Both the position numbers and the translations under genes were made by a program. Shown here piece after piece: positions 8,440-16,342 of a stretch of 64,000 bases of DNA (position 1 is the stretch's first letter; every line of letters starts with the position of its first letter). A model generated the notes under the pieces. It worked only from the letters and a program-made list of their open reading frames with translations, did no database searches and was not told where the DNA came from. This stretch comes from Gammaproteobacteria bacterium (lineage in GTDB: Bacteria > Pseudomonadota > Gammaproteobacteria > Steroidobacterales > Steroidobacteraceae): assembly GCA_028293725.1 (NCBI GenBank), contig JAQGOE010000070.1, positions 13,650-77,649 on the forward strand, read 5' to 3'.

Positions 8440-9131
8440 GGACGGCACCAGCGTTCGATCGTGTCGATCGCGATCTCGCGCCGTGCCTGGAGCGCCTTGG
8501 CGGAAGCCATATCCTTGCCGAAGAGGTGCGAAAAGGTGTAGCGGTTCGAGACCGGGAAGAACGACAGGGCGCTCATCGACATGTGCAACTCGACGGGATC
8601 CAGGTCGGGACGGAACACACCGGCGGCGACCCCGCGGTCGATCACTTTGCGCAGCATGGTGATGACGGTGCGATTGCGCGCTTTGAGGTTGGGCAGCTGG
8701 GCGATGTGCTCGCCGTGATGAATGTTCTCGTTCATCACGAGCCGCACGAAGTCGGGGTGCTCCACGTGATAGTCGAACGTTGCGCGCACGATGCGGCGCA
8801 GGGCCTCGTCCGGGGGCAACGCATCCGTGTCGAGCTCGGCTTCGATCGTGCGGATACTCTCGTAGCAACGCGCCAGCACGGCTCGATAGAGGCCCTCTTT
8901 GCTGCCGAAATAGTAGTAGATCATCCTCTTGACGGTGTGGGTGCGCGCGGCGATCTCGTCGACACGCGCGCCGCTCAGGCCCTTGCTGGCGAACTCCTCG
9001 GTGGCGATGGTGAGGATGTCGGCTCGCGCCCGGTCGGCATCCCGTCCGGGGGGGGGACTCGCGGCCACGGCAGCGTTACGCGCCACCGACGTCGCGGATT
9101 TCGTTCGTCGCGTTCGTTTTGCAGTGCTCAT
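8436..9131 (-). CDS. TetR/AcrR-family transcriptional regulator
   Basis: The protein has 231 residues from the ATG at 9129-9131; a longer frame exists but its extra 23 residues are not TetR-like. A basic, low-complexity N-terminus precedes the TetR helix-turn-helix at about residues 35-80, with FASKGLSGARVDEIA and the recognition segment THTVKRMIYYYFGSKEGLY. An all-helical ligand/dimer domain follows (DPVELHMSMSALSFFPVSN). The C-terminal domain resembles regulators of aromatic or fatty-acid genes. It is the only regulator gene among the six recurring 14-bp sites, one of which (9277-9290) lies about 150 bp upstream of its own start. I infer it is an autoregulated repressor of the 0-16.5 kb regulon, released by an aromatic or alicyclic acid. 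Confidence 0.88.
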   Translation of the reverse strand: MSTAKRTRRTKSATSVARNAAVAASPPPGRDADRARADILTIATEEFASKGLSGARVDEIAARTHTVKRMIYYYFGSKEGLYRAVLARCYESIRTIEAELDTDALPPDEALRRIVRATFDYHVEHPDFVRLVMNENIHHGEHIAQLPNLKARNRTVITMLRKVIDRGVAAGVFRPDLDPVELHMSMSALSFFPVSNRYTFSHLFGKDMASAKALQARREIAIDTIERWCRP

Positions 9132-9265
9132 TGTGTGGGTGGGCCCATGTCGAGCCCGAAGTATAGCGCAGGCAAGGAGGACAGCCCGACTGGCGCGCAT
9201 GTCATGTCACGGGGGTCGGCGCCGAGTGCGCCGCCAGCGGGGCGCGGCGACACCGGAATTCCCGG

Positions 9266-9294
9266 TTGACAGATACGGACTAGATAGTTAACAC
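9266..9294 (+). promoter_or_regulatory. Rightward promoter with embedded operator candidate 4
   Basis: TTGACA (9266-9271), a 17-bp spacer and TAACAC (9289-9294) form a plausible rightward sigma70 promoter, and GGACTAGATAGTTA (9277-9290) fills the spacer. The gap 9132-9455 holds no intact gene. A leader with TTTAGGGGGAAG and an ATG at 9366 follows, but the frame soon runs antisense into the gene at 9456-10289. The site may also control the leftward tetR. Confidence 0.5.
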
Positions 9295-9455
9295 TTTCGC
9301 GGTACACGGTAGAAAAGTGGTCCCGCCCGTGTCGTGGACGTGAGTCTCTTTAGGGGGAAGACCCAATGCACAGTCGAGCACGCACCCGGTTCAGCTGCGT
9401 CCGCACGGCAATGGGCTGTGTCACTGAGCCGCCGGGCCTGCGCGGCTTACAGAGT

Positions 9456-10289
9456 TTACGGCTCGCGCAGGGAGGCGAACAGTCGTTGCGCCGCCAGGAA
9501 ATTGTCGCGGGCATGTTGCTGCGGATCCGCGGAGCCGCTCAGCGGCACTTCGATGGACAATACCGTTCCGTCGGGAAGCTCGGCCAACAGATCGCGCAGT
9601 GGCAGGGCGCCGTGGCCGGGAGGCAGGCGAGCGGATCGGGCCTCTTTGATGAGGGCTTCCGGGGTAGTCGGCCGCTCAGCCACGGCATCACACAACTGCG
9701 CGCTGCGAATGAGTCTCGCGGGAGCGGTCCGCAGGTCCATGGGGCTGCCTCCGCTGCGCGAGAGGTGGAGGGCATCGACCAGCAGGCCGCCGTTGGGCCG
9801 ATCAGCGGCGCTCACAACTTCGAGCGCATCCGCGAAGCTTGCGACCGTGCGCCATGCCATGCATTCGAGATCGACACCCAACGCGTACTGCGCCGCCAGA
9901 TCGCACAGGCTCGCGAAGTTCGCCGTGAGCCGGGAACGGTCGGGGTCATCGCCGCAAACGCTCAGGCGCCGTGCGCCCAGGGCGTTGGCCGCTTCGAGCA
10001 CGCCGGCGAGCCTGGCCGCAGAAAAGTCCGCATCGATGGTGACGAACTCGATGTCGTGGACCTGAATGCCCTCGTCCCGCAGGCGGCTGCGCATCTGTTG
10101 CGAGTTGGCCGTGCCGGCCGGCAGCTCGTAGAAAGGCGCCCCGGGGAATGCCGGGTACAGGCGCAGTCCGATGGAGGCATAGCCGATACCGGCGGCCAGG
10201 CTCACGAGTTCCAGCGGTGGAACCCCGAGAACCGTGAAATGAGCGAGGCCGAGCGCCGGGAATTCTTTCTCATCCGATGTCAGGATCAT
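9456..10289 (-). CDS. Sugar phosphate isomerase/epimerase-like TIM-barrel protein
   Basis: The 277-residue protein belongs to the xylose-isomerase-like (AP endonuclease 2) TIM-barrel superfamily. Recognisable pieces are LELVSLAAGIGYASIGLRL, a GIQVHDIEFVTID strand, ALGARRLSVCGDD, GVDLECMAWRTVASFADAL, NGGLLVDALHLSRSGGSP (a metal-site His region) and a C-terminal GTVLSIEVPLSG with the family's late Glu. Members include isomerases, epimerases and 3-dehydroshikimate dehydratases (AsbF/QuiC N-domain). Because the cluster's true quiC is broken (14253-14447), this protein could fill the dehydratase step, but its sequence does not resemble QuiC closely enough to say so. It is divergent from the dioxygenase operon. 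Confidence 0.75.
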   Translation of the reverse strand: MILTSDEKEFPALGLAHFTVLGVPPLELVSLAAGIGYASIGLRLYPAFPGAPFYELPAGTANSQQMRSRLRDEGIQVHDIEFVTIDADFSAARLAGVLEAANALGARRLSVCGDDPDRSRLTANFASLCDLAAQYALGVDLECMAWRTVASFADALEVVSAADRPNGGLLVDALHLSRSGGSPMDLRTAPARLIRSAQLCDAVAERPTTPEALIKEARSARLPPGHGALPLRDLLAELPDGTVLSIEVPLSGSADPQQHARDNFLAAQRLFASLREP

Positions 10290-10393
10290 GATGCACGCTC
10301 GCCACGAGAGGTGTTGGGAGGTATGCGGACTGTGAGTATTACAGGATACCCGGTGTTTGCAAAGCGAGCAGCCATTGTTTGTGGGAGCTGTTG

Positions 10394-11281
10394 ATGCACA
10401 TACAACGTCACACCGACGTCACACCGGCGGTTCTCAAAGTCATGGAGCGCACGCGCGATCCGCGGTTGCGCGAGATCATGCTGTCGTTGATCAAACACCT
10501 GCACGGCTTCGTGCGCGAGGTGCGCCTGACCGAAGCGGAGTTTCGCGAAGCGGCTGCGGTTGTCGCAGAGCTCGGGAAGCTGACAACCGACACGCACAAC
10601 GAGGTCGTACTCATGGCCGGATCGCTGGGCGTCTCGAGCCTCGTGTGTCTCCTCAACAATGGCGATCGCGGCCAGACCGAGACATCGCAATCGCTGCTCG
10701 GGCCGTTCTGGCGGCTGAACTCCCCGGCTGTGCCGAATGGCGGCTCGATCGTCCGTTCCGACACGCCCGGCGCGCCACTGTATGTAAACGCTTGCGTGCA
10801 AGACAAAGCCGGCAAGCCCATCGCTGGCGCAGAGGTGGACGTCTGGCACGCTTCTCCGGTGGGGTTGTACGAGAATCAGGATACGTCGCAGGCGCAAATG
10901 AACCTGCGAGGCAAGTTCACCACCGACGCACAGGGGCGGTTCTGGTTTCGTACCGTGAAGATGGTGGGGTACCCTATACCAACATCAGGGGTTGTCGGGC
11001 GTCTCCTGCGTGCGCAGGATCGTCATCCGTACCGCCCGGCGCATCTGCATGCGCTCATTCTCAAACCCGGATACAAGGTTCTGATCTCCCAGGTGTACGA
11101 TCCCACGGATCCGCACATCGACACGGATGTGCAGTTCGGAGTGACCGAGGCGACGCTCGGCGATTTCGTGCACCACGACGAGCCGCATCCGGCTGATGCG
11201 GTTGCGCCGTGGTATTCGCTCGATTACAAGTACGTGATGGAGCCGGGAGAGGCGCTACTGCCACGGCCTCCGATCAAGTAA
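10394..11281 (+). CDS. Intradiol ring-cleavage dioxygenase (catechol/hydroxyquinol 1,2-dioxygenase type)
   Basis: The protein has 295 residues from the ATG at 10394, with GGAG 7 bases upstream. Residues 1-100 form the helical N-terminal dimerisation domain (REIMLSLIKHLHGFVREVRLTEAEF) typical of catechol and hydroxyquinol dioxygenases and absent from protocatechuate 3,4-dioxygenase. The catalytic barrel follows: LLGPFWR, AGAEVDVWHASPVGLYENQD with the first Fe(III) Tyr, and HPYRPAHLHALI with the second Tyr and both His ligands. It opens an aromatic ring between two hydroxyls. It heads a three-gene operon whose other members are usually found in meta-cleavage pathways. Hydroxyquinol-type activity is the best guess. 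Confidence 0.9.
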   Translation: MHIQRHTDVTPAVLKVMERTRDPRLREIMLSLIKHLHGFVREVRLTEAEFREAAAVVAELGKLTTDTHNEVVLMAGSLGVSSLVCLLNNGDRGQTETSQSLLGPFWRLNSPAVPNGGSIVRSDTPGAPLYVNACVQDKAGKPIAGAEVDVWHASPVGLYENQDTSQAQMNLRGKFTTDAQGRFWFRTVKMVGYPIPTSGVVGRLLRAQDRHPYRPAHLHALILKPGYKVLISQVYDPTDPHIDTDVQFGVTEATLGDFVHHDEPHPADAVAPWYSLDYKYVMEPGEALLPRPPIK

Positions 11282-11304
11282 CATCTCCGCGAAAGGAACC
11301 CCCA

Positions 11305-12087
11305 GTGTTATCGAATGAAGAACACCGCCGCTGTGCCGAGGATCTGTTGCGTGCCGAGCGCGACAGGAAACCGATCCCGCAGCCCAGCCGCACCTTTGCC
11401 GGGCTACAGATCGAAGACGCCTACAAAATCCAGGATCTGTGGGTGCAGGCCCGGATCGCAAACGGTGCCCGCATGGTCGGCCATAAGATCGGGCTCACCT
11501 CGCGCGCGATGCAGATGGCATCGAAAATGACGGAGCCCGACTACGGCCGTATTCTCGATGACGCGCTCTACAATGACGGAGCGCAGATCCGGGCCGAGTT
11601 GTTTCTCAAGCCGCGACTGGAGGTCGAGCTCGCCTTCGTCATGGGCGCGGATCTCGAGGGGCCGGGGCAGCGGATTTATGACGTCATGCGGGCGACCGAT
11701 CTCATCGTGCCGGCGCTCGAGATCATCGACTACCGGACGGAAGTGCCGCGCGCGATTACCGACACCATTGCCGACAATGCCGCGTTTGGTGCGATGGTCG
11801 TGGGCGGGCGTCCGGTGCGGCCGTTGGACGTGGACATTCGTTGGATCGGCGCGACGCTCTCCAAGAACGGAATCATCGAGGAATCCGGGGTGTCGGCCGC
11901 CGTCATGGGGCACCCGGCCGCGGGCATCGCGTGGCTGGTCAACAAGCTGCACGCCGTCGATTCCGGGCTGAAGAAGGGCCAGATCGTGCTCAGCGGTTCC
12001 TTCACCCGGCCCGTCGACATCAAGGCGGGTGATGTGATTCATGCCGACTACGGTCCGCTGGGCGCGATCGGCGTGTCGTTCACCTGA
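11305..12087 (+). CDS. 2-oxo-hept-4-ene-1,7-dioate / 2-keto-4-pentenoate hydratase family
   Basis: The protein has 260 residues from the GTG at 11305, preceded by GAAAGGA; upstream in-frame codons lie inside the dioxygenase gene. The sequence matches the HpaH/MhpD hydratase family: AYKIQDLWVQARIANGARMVGHKIGLTS in pieces, DYGRILDD, a metal-binding PRLEVELAFV (E-x-E), VPALEIIDYR, DTIADNAAFG and a C-terminal VLSGSFTRPVDIKAGDVIHADYGPLG in pieces. Mg2+-dependent, it adds water to a 2-oxo-4-enoic acid, giving the substrate of the aldolase encoded next. It lies 23 bp after the dioxygenase and 9 bp before the aldolase. Confidence 0.9.
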   Translation: MLSNEEHRRCAEDLLRAERDRKPIPQPSRTFAGLQIEDAYKIQDLWVQARIANGARMVGHKIGLTSRAMQMASKMTEPDYGRILDDALYNDGAQIRAELFLKPRLEVELAFVMGADLEGPGQRIYDVMRATDLIVPALEIIDYRTEVPRAITDTIADNAAFGAMVVGGRPVRPLDVDIRWIGATLSKNGIIEESGVSAAVMGHPAAGIAWLVNKLHAVDSGLKKGQIVLSGSFTRPVDIKAGDVIHADYGPLGAIGVSFT

Positions 12088-12096
12088 GCTGCGCCG

Positions 12097-12864
12097 ATGC
12101 AACTGCCGCAGAATCGCTTCAAGCGCGCTCTCGCCGCTGGACGCCAGCAGCTTGGGCTCTGGTGCAGCCTTTCCAACGCCTATGCCGCCGAGGCGGTCGC
12201 GGGCTCGGGCTTCGATTGGCTGTTGTTTGACACCGAGCATTCGCCGGGCGATGTGTTGACCGTTCTGAGTCAACTGCAGGCGGTTGCGGCTTATGACGTG
12301 ACTCCCGTCGTGCGTCCGGCCAGTAACGACACAGTATTGATCAAGCGCTTCCTCGATCTTGGGGTGCAGACGTTGTTGATCCCGTACGTCCAGAACGCGG
12401 AAGAAGCTCGACGTGCCGTTGCCGCGATCCGCTACCCGCCGGAAGGGGTGCGGGGAGTGTCCGCTATATCGCGCGCCACCGGTTTCGGGCGCGTCGATCG
12501 CTACGCGAAGAGGGTGGCTGAAGAGCTCTGCCTGCTGGTGCAGGTCGAGACGGGTGAGGCGCTGAAGGAGATAGAGGCGATCGCAGCTGTCCAGGGCATC
12601 GATGGCATCTTCATCGGCCCGGGCGATCTCGCCGCAAGTCTCGGGCACATTGGTGAGCCGGGCCATCCTGTCGTGGTGGCGGCTATCGAGGACGCCATCC
12701 ATCGCACGCGCGCCTGCGGGAAGGCCGCTGGCATCCTGACGCTCGACCTCGAGTTCGCACGGCGATGTATCCAACTCGGGACTACATTTACGGCGGTGGC
12801 GATGGACGTTGCCGTCCTTGCGCGGGGCACCGAGAAGATTGCCCAACAGTTCCGTAACAGCTGA
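12097..12864 (+). CDS. HpcH/HpaI-family aldolase (4-hydroxy-2-oxoheptanedioate aldolase type)
   Basis: The 255-residue protein has the class II pyruvate aldolase TIM barrel of HpaI. It shows LGLWCSLSNAYAAEAVAGSG, FDTEHSP with the catalytic His (about residue 47), a VVRPASND strand with the pyruvate-binding Arg, VQVETGEALKEIEAIAAV with a metal-binding Glu, and GIFIGPGDLAASLG with the metal-binding Asp. It cleaves 4-hydroxy-2-oxo acids to pyruvate plus an aldehyde and is the third gene of the operon begun by the intradiol dioxygenase. With the hydratase it forms a standard two-step lower pathway. Confidence 0.9.
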   Translation: MQLPQNRFKRALAAGRQQLGLWCSLSNAYAAEAVAGSGFDWLLFDTEHSPGDVLTVLSQLQAVAAYDVTPVVRPASNDTVLIKRFLDLGVQTLLIPYVQNAEEARRAVAAIRYPPEGVRGVSAISRATGFGRVDRYAKRVAEELCLLVQVETGEALKEIEAIAAVQGIDGIFIGPGDLAASLGHIGEPGHPVVVAAIEDAIHRTRACGKAAGILTLDLEFARRCIQLGTTFTAVAMDVAVLARGTEKIAQQFRNS

Positions 12865-13087
12865 GAAATAGTCGTCGGGCCTTCACTGGTCGAGGTCGTC
12901 CCGGTACCGTGATTGGGCCGCGAGCCGGATGGCCGCACGCGCACCGTGCGCCTTGCACAGTCGGTACAGAATTGAATTGCATCCCGGCGATCGGGGCAGG
13001 GAGCCGCAGCTCCCCCCTCGTGCGGCCACATGCAGGGCCGGCAATCCCGCCACAACAACTAAACACGGCGTCGTGAAACTACATGCC

Positions 13088-13101
13088 GGATTATCTAGTC
13101 C
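13088..13101 (+). promoter_or_regulatory. Operator candidate 5 in the 12865-13329 gap
   Basis: GGATTATCTAGTCC (reverse complement GGACTAGATAATCC) matches the first nine bases of site 4 exactly. It lies about 230 bp upstream of the secreted beta-propeller gene. The rest of the 465-bp gap is more AT-rich than its surroundings and holds no credible gene. Confidence 0.5.
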
Positions 13102-13329
13102 GTTTAACTCGATCTGTGTCGATGTATGTCGCTGCTTTTCATTTGAATGCAATTCGCCTTTAGACCAAGCTGGCCGTTCGCCAGCGGTGAGCTTTCATAC
13201 GCGAAAGATGCGTACGATCCGTAAGTGTCATCATTCGATATGCGAATTCTTTACAGTCTCGCCCACGTCCCTCTGCAAGAATGAATGGAAGTCCAAGCGG
13301 CTTTTATGTCACGAGGAGTTTTTCAAGAC

Positions 13330-14268
13330 ATGGGTTACTTCAGTCGTACCGTTTCGCTGAATCTGCTGGCCCTCGCAGGTGTCACCACTGCCATGGCGGC
13401 CTCTGCTGCGCTGAGCGATCCGACCATCATTGCGCACTTCGACATCGCCACTCAGCAGCAGCCGGAGAACGTCACGCTCGAACCTGATGGATCGGCCATC
13501 GTGACGTTCAATCGGGCTCGGCAAGTTGCGCGAGTTAGCACAAAGGGCGTTGTCACTATTCTCGCTACGCTTCCCGTTCCGGCGTCGGGTGCTGCAGCGG
13601 CGTCAGGTATCGTGCGCGCTAACGACGGTACGCTCTACGTCAACTACAACGCCGGTGTCCTTTCGAGCATCTGGCGCATCCTGCCGAACGGTGGCGCGCC
13701 TTCGCAGTTCGCTGCTTTACCCGACGTGGGAGCTCTCAACGGTCTTGCGATCGATGAGGGCGGGCGCACTCTGTATGTCACCGATTCCTCGAACGGCGCA
13801 GTATGGAAGATATCGCTGCAACCCGGCATGGCTGGCGCGGTCACGCTCTGGGCACAGGGAGCGCAATTGCAGCGCACAGGGACTGCCCCGCAGGGAGCGA
13901 ACGGCATCAAGGTACATAAAGGCGCGGTGTGGGTGGGCAACACCGCTCAGGGCATTCTCATGTCCATACCTATCAACGACGACGGCACCGCGGGCGCGAT
14001 TACCACCAAGGCAACAGGCCTGACCGCCATTGACGATTTTGCGTTCACCAGCAGTGGCGACGTCGTGGCCGCTCAGAATTTCGTGAGTCAGGTGAGCATC
14101 GTTCACCAGGATGGGACGCACGTGACGGTCCTTACGTCAACGGACGGACTGTCCAATCCGACGTCCATCGCTATTAGAGGATTGACGGTGTACATCGCGA
14201 GCGCGGCGTACTTTACTCAGGTTGATCCAAATCTGATGGTTGCGCATCTCGGTTACGAGCGGGACTGA
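13330..14268 (+). CDS. Secreted SMP-30/NHL-like beta-propeller protein
   Basis: The protein has 312 residues from the ATG at 13330, placed 11 bases after GAGGAG; upstream ATGs at 13285 and 13306 would add a non-signal lead. A signal peptide (LNLLALAGVTTAMAASAAL) precedes propeller-type repeats such as PENVTLEPDGSAIVTF, LNGLAIDEGGRTLYVTDSSN, GANGIKVHKGAVWVGN and LSNPTSIAIRGLTVYIAS. These resemble SMP-30/gluconolactonase/regucalcin proteins. Family members hydrolyse lactones, and a lactonase would fit next to a PQQ dehydrogenase, but no metal ligand set can be assigned with certainty. Its last 16 bases overlap a truncated quiC-like gene on the other strand. Confidence 0.7.
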   Translation: MGYFSRTVSLNLLALAGVTTAMAASAALSDPTIIAHFDIATQQQPENVTLEPDGSAIVTFNRARQVARVSTKGVVTILATLPVPASGAAAASGIVRANDGTLYVNYNAGVLSSIWRILPNGGAPSQFAALPDVGALNGLAIDEGGRTLYVTDSSNGAVWKISLQPGMAGAVTLWAQGAQLQRTGTAPQGANGIKVHKGAVWVGNTAQGILMSIPINDDGTAGAITTKATGLTAIDDFAFTSSGDVVAAQNFVSQVSIVHQDGTHVTVLTSTDGLSNPTSIAIRGLTVYIASAAYFTQVDPNLMVAHLGYERD

Positions 14269-14447
14269 AACAGCGTGCATTTGAGTCCGAGCGATCGCAT
14301 CAGCGCGCCCGCCTCGCGCTCTGATCCCTGCGAAGTGAGCAGGTCGTTCTCGAAAATTTCCACGCCGCCGAAACCCGCTCGCGCGATGGCGCGCAACTTC
14401 GACTCGAGAGTCCCGCTGATTGATACGGTCGCGATCGAGGTGAACAT
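14253..14447 (-). pseudogene. quiC: Truncated 3-dehydroshikimate dehydratase (quiC) remnant
   Basis: This frame of 64 codons starts with TSIATVSISGTL and continues with KLRAIARAGFGGVEIFENDLL and LGLKCTLFQ (given in pieces), a close match to the start of QuiC-type 3-dehydroshikimate dehydratases, which are several hundred residues long. The match stops at LFQ, and three residues later there is a stop codon. The break falls at the 3' end of the beta-propeller gene on the opposite strand, so a deletion or rearrangement joined the two. It follows the MFS transporter and dehydroquinase genes in the same direction, the expected order for a quinate/dehydroshikimate operon. It cannot encode a working barrel. 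Confidence 0.72.
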
Positions 14448-14477
14448 GGCAGGTGGAGCTTCCCTTGGGTCTACGAG

Positions 14478-15800
14478 TCACGCACCGTCGATCTCCACGC
14501 GACGCACGTCGCCGAGCAGAAAGATGTAGGAAAACACGCCGCCGATGGCCAGGAGGGCAATGAATCCCAATGCCCACGCAAACGATCCGGTGGCGGACAC
14601 GATGAGTCCTACGACCAGGGGCGTCACGATTCCCGCGAGATTCGCGCACAGATTGAAGAGACCGGTCGTGAGGCCAAGCAGGCGCTTGGGGGCCACATCG
14701 GTGATGAGGGTCCAGCCGAGATTGCACATCCCCTGTCCGAAGAAAGCGAGCGACATCACCGCGATGACCGTGGCGTCATCGTGTAGGAAGTCCGCGGCAA
14801 CGATCGTCGAGGCGAGCAGGAGACCCGACACGATGGGCAGCTTGCGCGCGATGTTGGCCGAGCCCGTGCGCCGCAAGAGGAAGTCCGACAGCACGCCGCC
14901 GCCGACCACTCCGGCCGTTGCGGCGATGAAGGGCAGAATGGCGAAAAACCCGATCCGCAGCCACGCCATGTGGCGCTCGGTCGCGAGATAAGTTGGAAAC
15001 CAGGTCAGGAAGAACACCAGCGTGGAGTTGCTCGCAAACTGGCCGATGGAGGCGCCGAGGATCTGCCGCTGGCGCATGAGGAGGCCGATGCTGCGCCATT
15101 CGAAACGCGTCGCCGCGTGGCGCTCCGCGAGTCCGCCGCCGGCCGCGATGTGGTCCAGCTCCGCCTGGTTGATCCGCCGGCTCGTGTGGGGATCGCGATA
15201 GACTGCAATCCAGGTGAGCGCAAACAGAATACCGGTGACGCCCACTATGAGAAACAACGCACGCCAGCCCCACGCGGCACTGATCCAGAACAAAACGGGG
15301 CTCAGAAACGCAAGGCCAAAGTATTGGCCGATAGAGTACACACCCGTGGCGCGCGCTCGTTCGTGTTGTGGAAACCAAGTGCTGAGGACGCGACTGTTAC
15401 AGGGGAAGGCGGGCGCCTCGGCGACACCCAGGGCGAGGCGGGCGCTGAGGAGTGAGGCAAGACCCGAGGAGAGTCCCTGTAGCGTCGTGCAAACCGACCA
15501 TAGTGCGATGGACAGGAAATACGTGACCCTGACGCCGATGCGGTCGAGCAGGATGCCGCCTGGGATCTGGGACGCCGCGTACGTCCATGAGAACGCCGCA
15601 AACACCAGTCCCATGACTGCCGGAGTCAACCGCAGGTCCTTCGACAGCAAAGGGGCGGCCACGCTGATCACCGTTCGATCCAGATAGTTGATCAGCGTGG
15701 CGCCGGTAATGAGCGCCAGCATCAGCAGCCGCACCCGCGTCGGCGCCGCCACGGTGCCATCTGCGCGTGACGCCGGGACGATCACCGCGGATCGCGTCAT
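14478..15800 (-). CDS. MFS transporter, anion:cation symporter-like
   Basis: The 440-residue protein has twelve predicted hydrophobic segments. Features include INYLDRTVISVAAPLL in helix 1, a GGILLDRIG loop, LLSARLALGVAEAPAFPCNSR after helix 4, and a second half starting near residue 230. These fit the ACS family (hexuronate, galactarate, phthalate and tartrate transporters) of the major facilitator superfamily. It probably carries an organic acid across the inner membrane by proton symport. It lies 7 bp downstream of the dehydroquinase gene and 30 bp upstream of the broken quiC, so quinate, shikimate or a related acid is the likely cargo. Confidence 0.85.
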   Translation of the reverse strand: MTRSAVIVPASRADGTVAAPTRVRLLMLALITGATLINYLDRTVISVAAPLLSKDLRLTPAVMGLVFAAFSWTYAASQIPGGILLDRIGVRVTYFLSIALWSVCTTLQGLSSGLASLLSARLALGVAEAPAFPCNSRVLSTWFPQHERARATGVYSIGQYFGLAFLSPVLFWISAAWGWRALFLIVGVTGILFALTWIAVYRDPHTSRRINQAELDHIAAGGGLAERHAATRFEWRSIGLLMRQRQILGASIGQFASNSTLVFFLTWFPTYLATERHMAWLRIGFFAILPFIAATAGVVGGGVLSDFLLRRTGSANIARKLPIVSGLLLASTIVAADFLHDDATVIAVMSLAFFGQGMCNLGWTLITDVAPKRLLGLTTGLFNLCANLAGIVTPLVVGLIVSATGSFAWALGFIALLAIGGVFSYIFLLGDVRRVEIDGA

Positions 15801-15807
15801 CGATCAA

Positions 15808-16266
15808 TCACGTTTCTGAGGCGCTTTGCGCGTGGAGTTGGGCGACGTGTTCGAGCGCGAGCGGGTAACCGTGAATTCCGAGGCCGGTAATCATTCCGGT
15901 CGCTGCGGCGGTCAGGATCGATTTCGCGCGCCACTCGGCCTCGCGGCGGTGAATGTTGGTGATGTGAACCTCGACGATCGGGCACTCGCACATCTTCATC
16001 GCATCCAGCACCGGTACCGAGTGGTAGCTGAAGGCCGCCGGATTGATGACGATCCCGGCATCCAGGCGCGCCTCCTGGAGCCAGTCGATCATCTGGTGTT
16101 CCGCATTGGTCTGCCGGCACAGGAGCTCGAGTCCGTGACGGTCGGCGACCGCCTGGCAGAGCCGCTCGACATCGCGCAGCGTCTTGCGTCCATAGAGATG
16201 AGGCTCCCGGACGCCGAGAAAATTGAGATTCGGGCCGTTTAGTACGTGGACGCGCGGCGCTGCCAT
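15808..16266 (-). CDS. aroQ: Type II 3-dehydroquinate dehydratase, divergent
   Basis: The 152-residue protein has the length and fold signature of type II dehydroquinases: LNGPNLNFLG at about 9-18, REPHLYGRKTL with the flexible-lid Arg and catalytic Tyr, INPAAFSYHS, VEVHITNIHRRE with the general-acid His, and a GLGIHGYPLAL tail. It interconverts 3-dehydroquinate and 3-dehydroshikimate. Two usually conserved blocks are altered: Q-S-N/D-x-E-G/A becomes QTNAEHQ, and NxGxxTHTS becomes NPAAFSYHS, so the usual His is Tyr with a His one position later. This may be a catabolic (quinate) isozyme or have a shifted substrate. It is the first gene of a leftward operon, with an operator candidate about 80 bp upstream. 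Confidence 0.85.
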   Translation of the reverse strand: MAAPRVHVLNGPNLNFLGVREPHLYGRKTLRDVERLCQAVADRHGLELLCRQTNAEHQMIDWLQEARLDAGIVINPAAFSYHSVPVLDAMKMCECPIVEVHITNIHRREAEWRAKSILTAAATGMITGLGIHGYPLALEHVAQLHAQSASET

Positions 16267-16342
16267 TGCCTGTTTCCCCCTCGAGTGTGCTCATGGATAC
16301 TGGTGCGGTTAGCGCGGGTCAGTATATCCTCATGGCCTTAAT

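Noticed and set aside
9366..10394. 342-codon plus-strand frame with a fair ribosome-binding site
   Set aside because: Past about 9455 it is the complement of the TIM-barrel gene and has shadow-like composition. Only its leader is of interest and is reported as a finding.
11404..12846. 480-codon minus-strand frame across the hydratase and aldolase genes
   Set aside because: Both plus-strand genes have full catalytic motifs; this frame has none.
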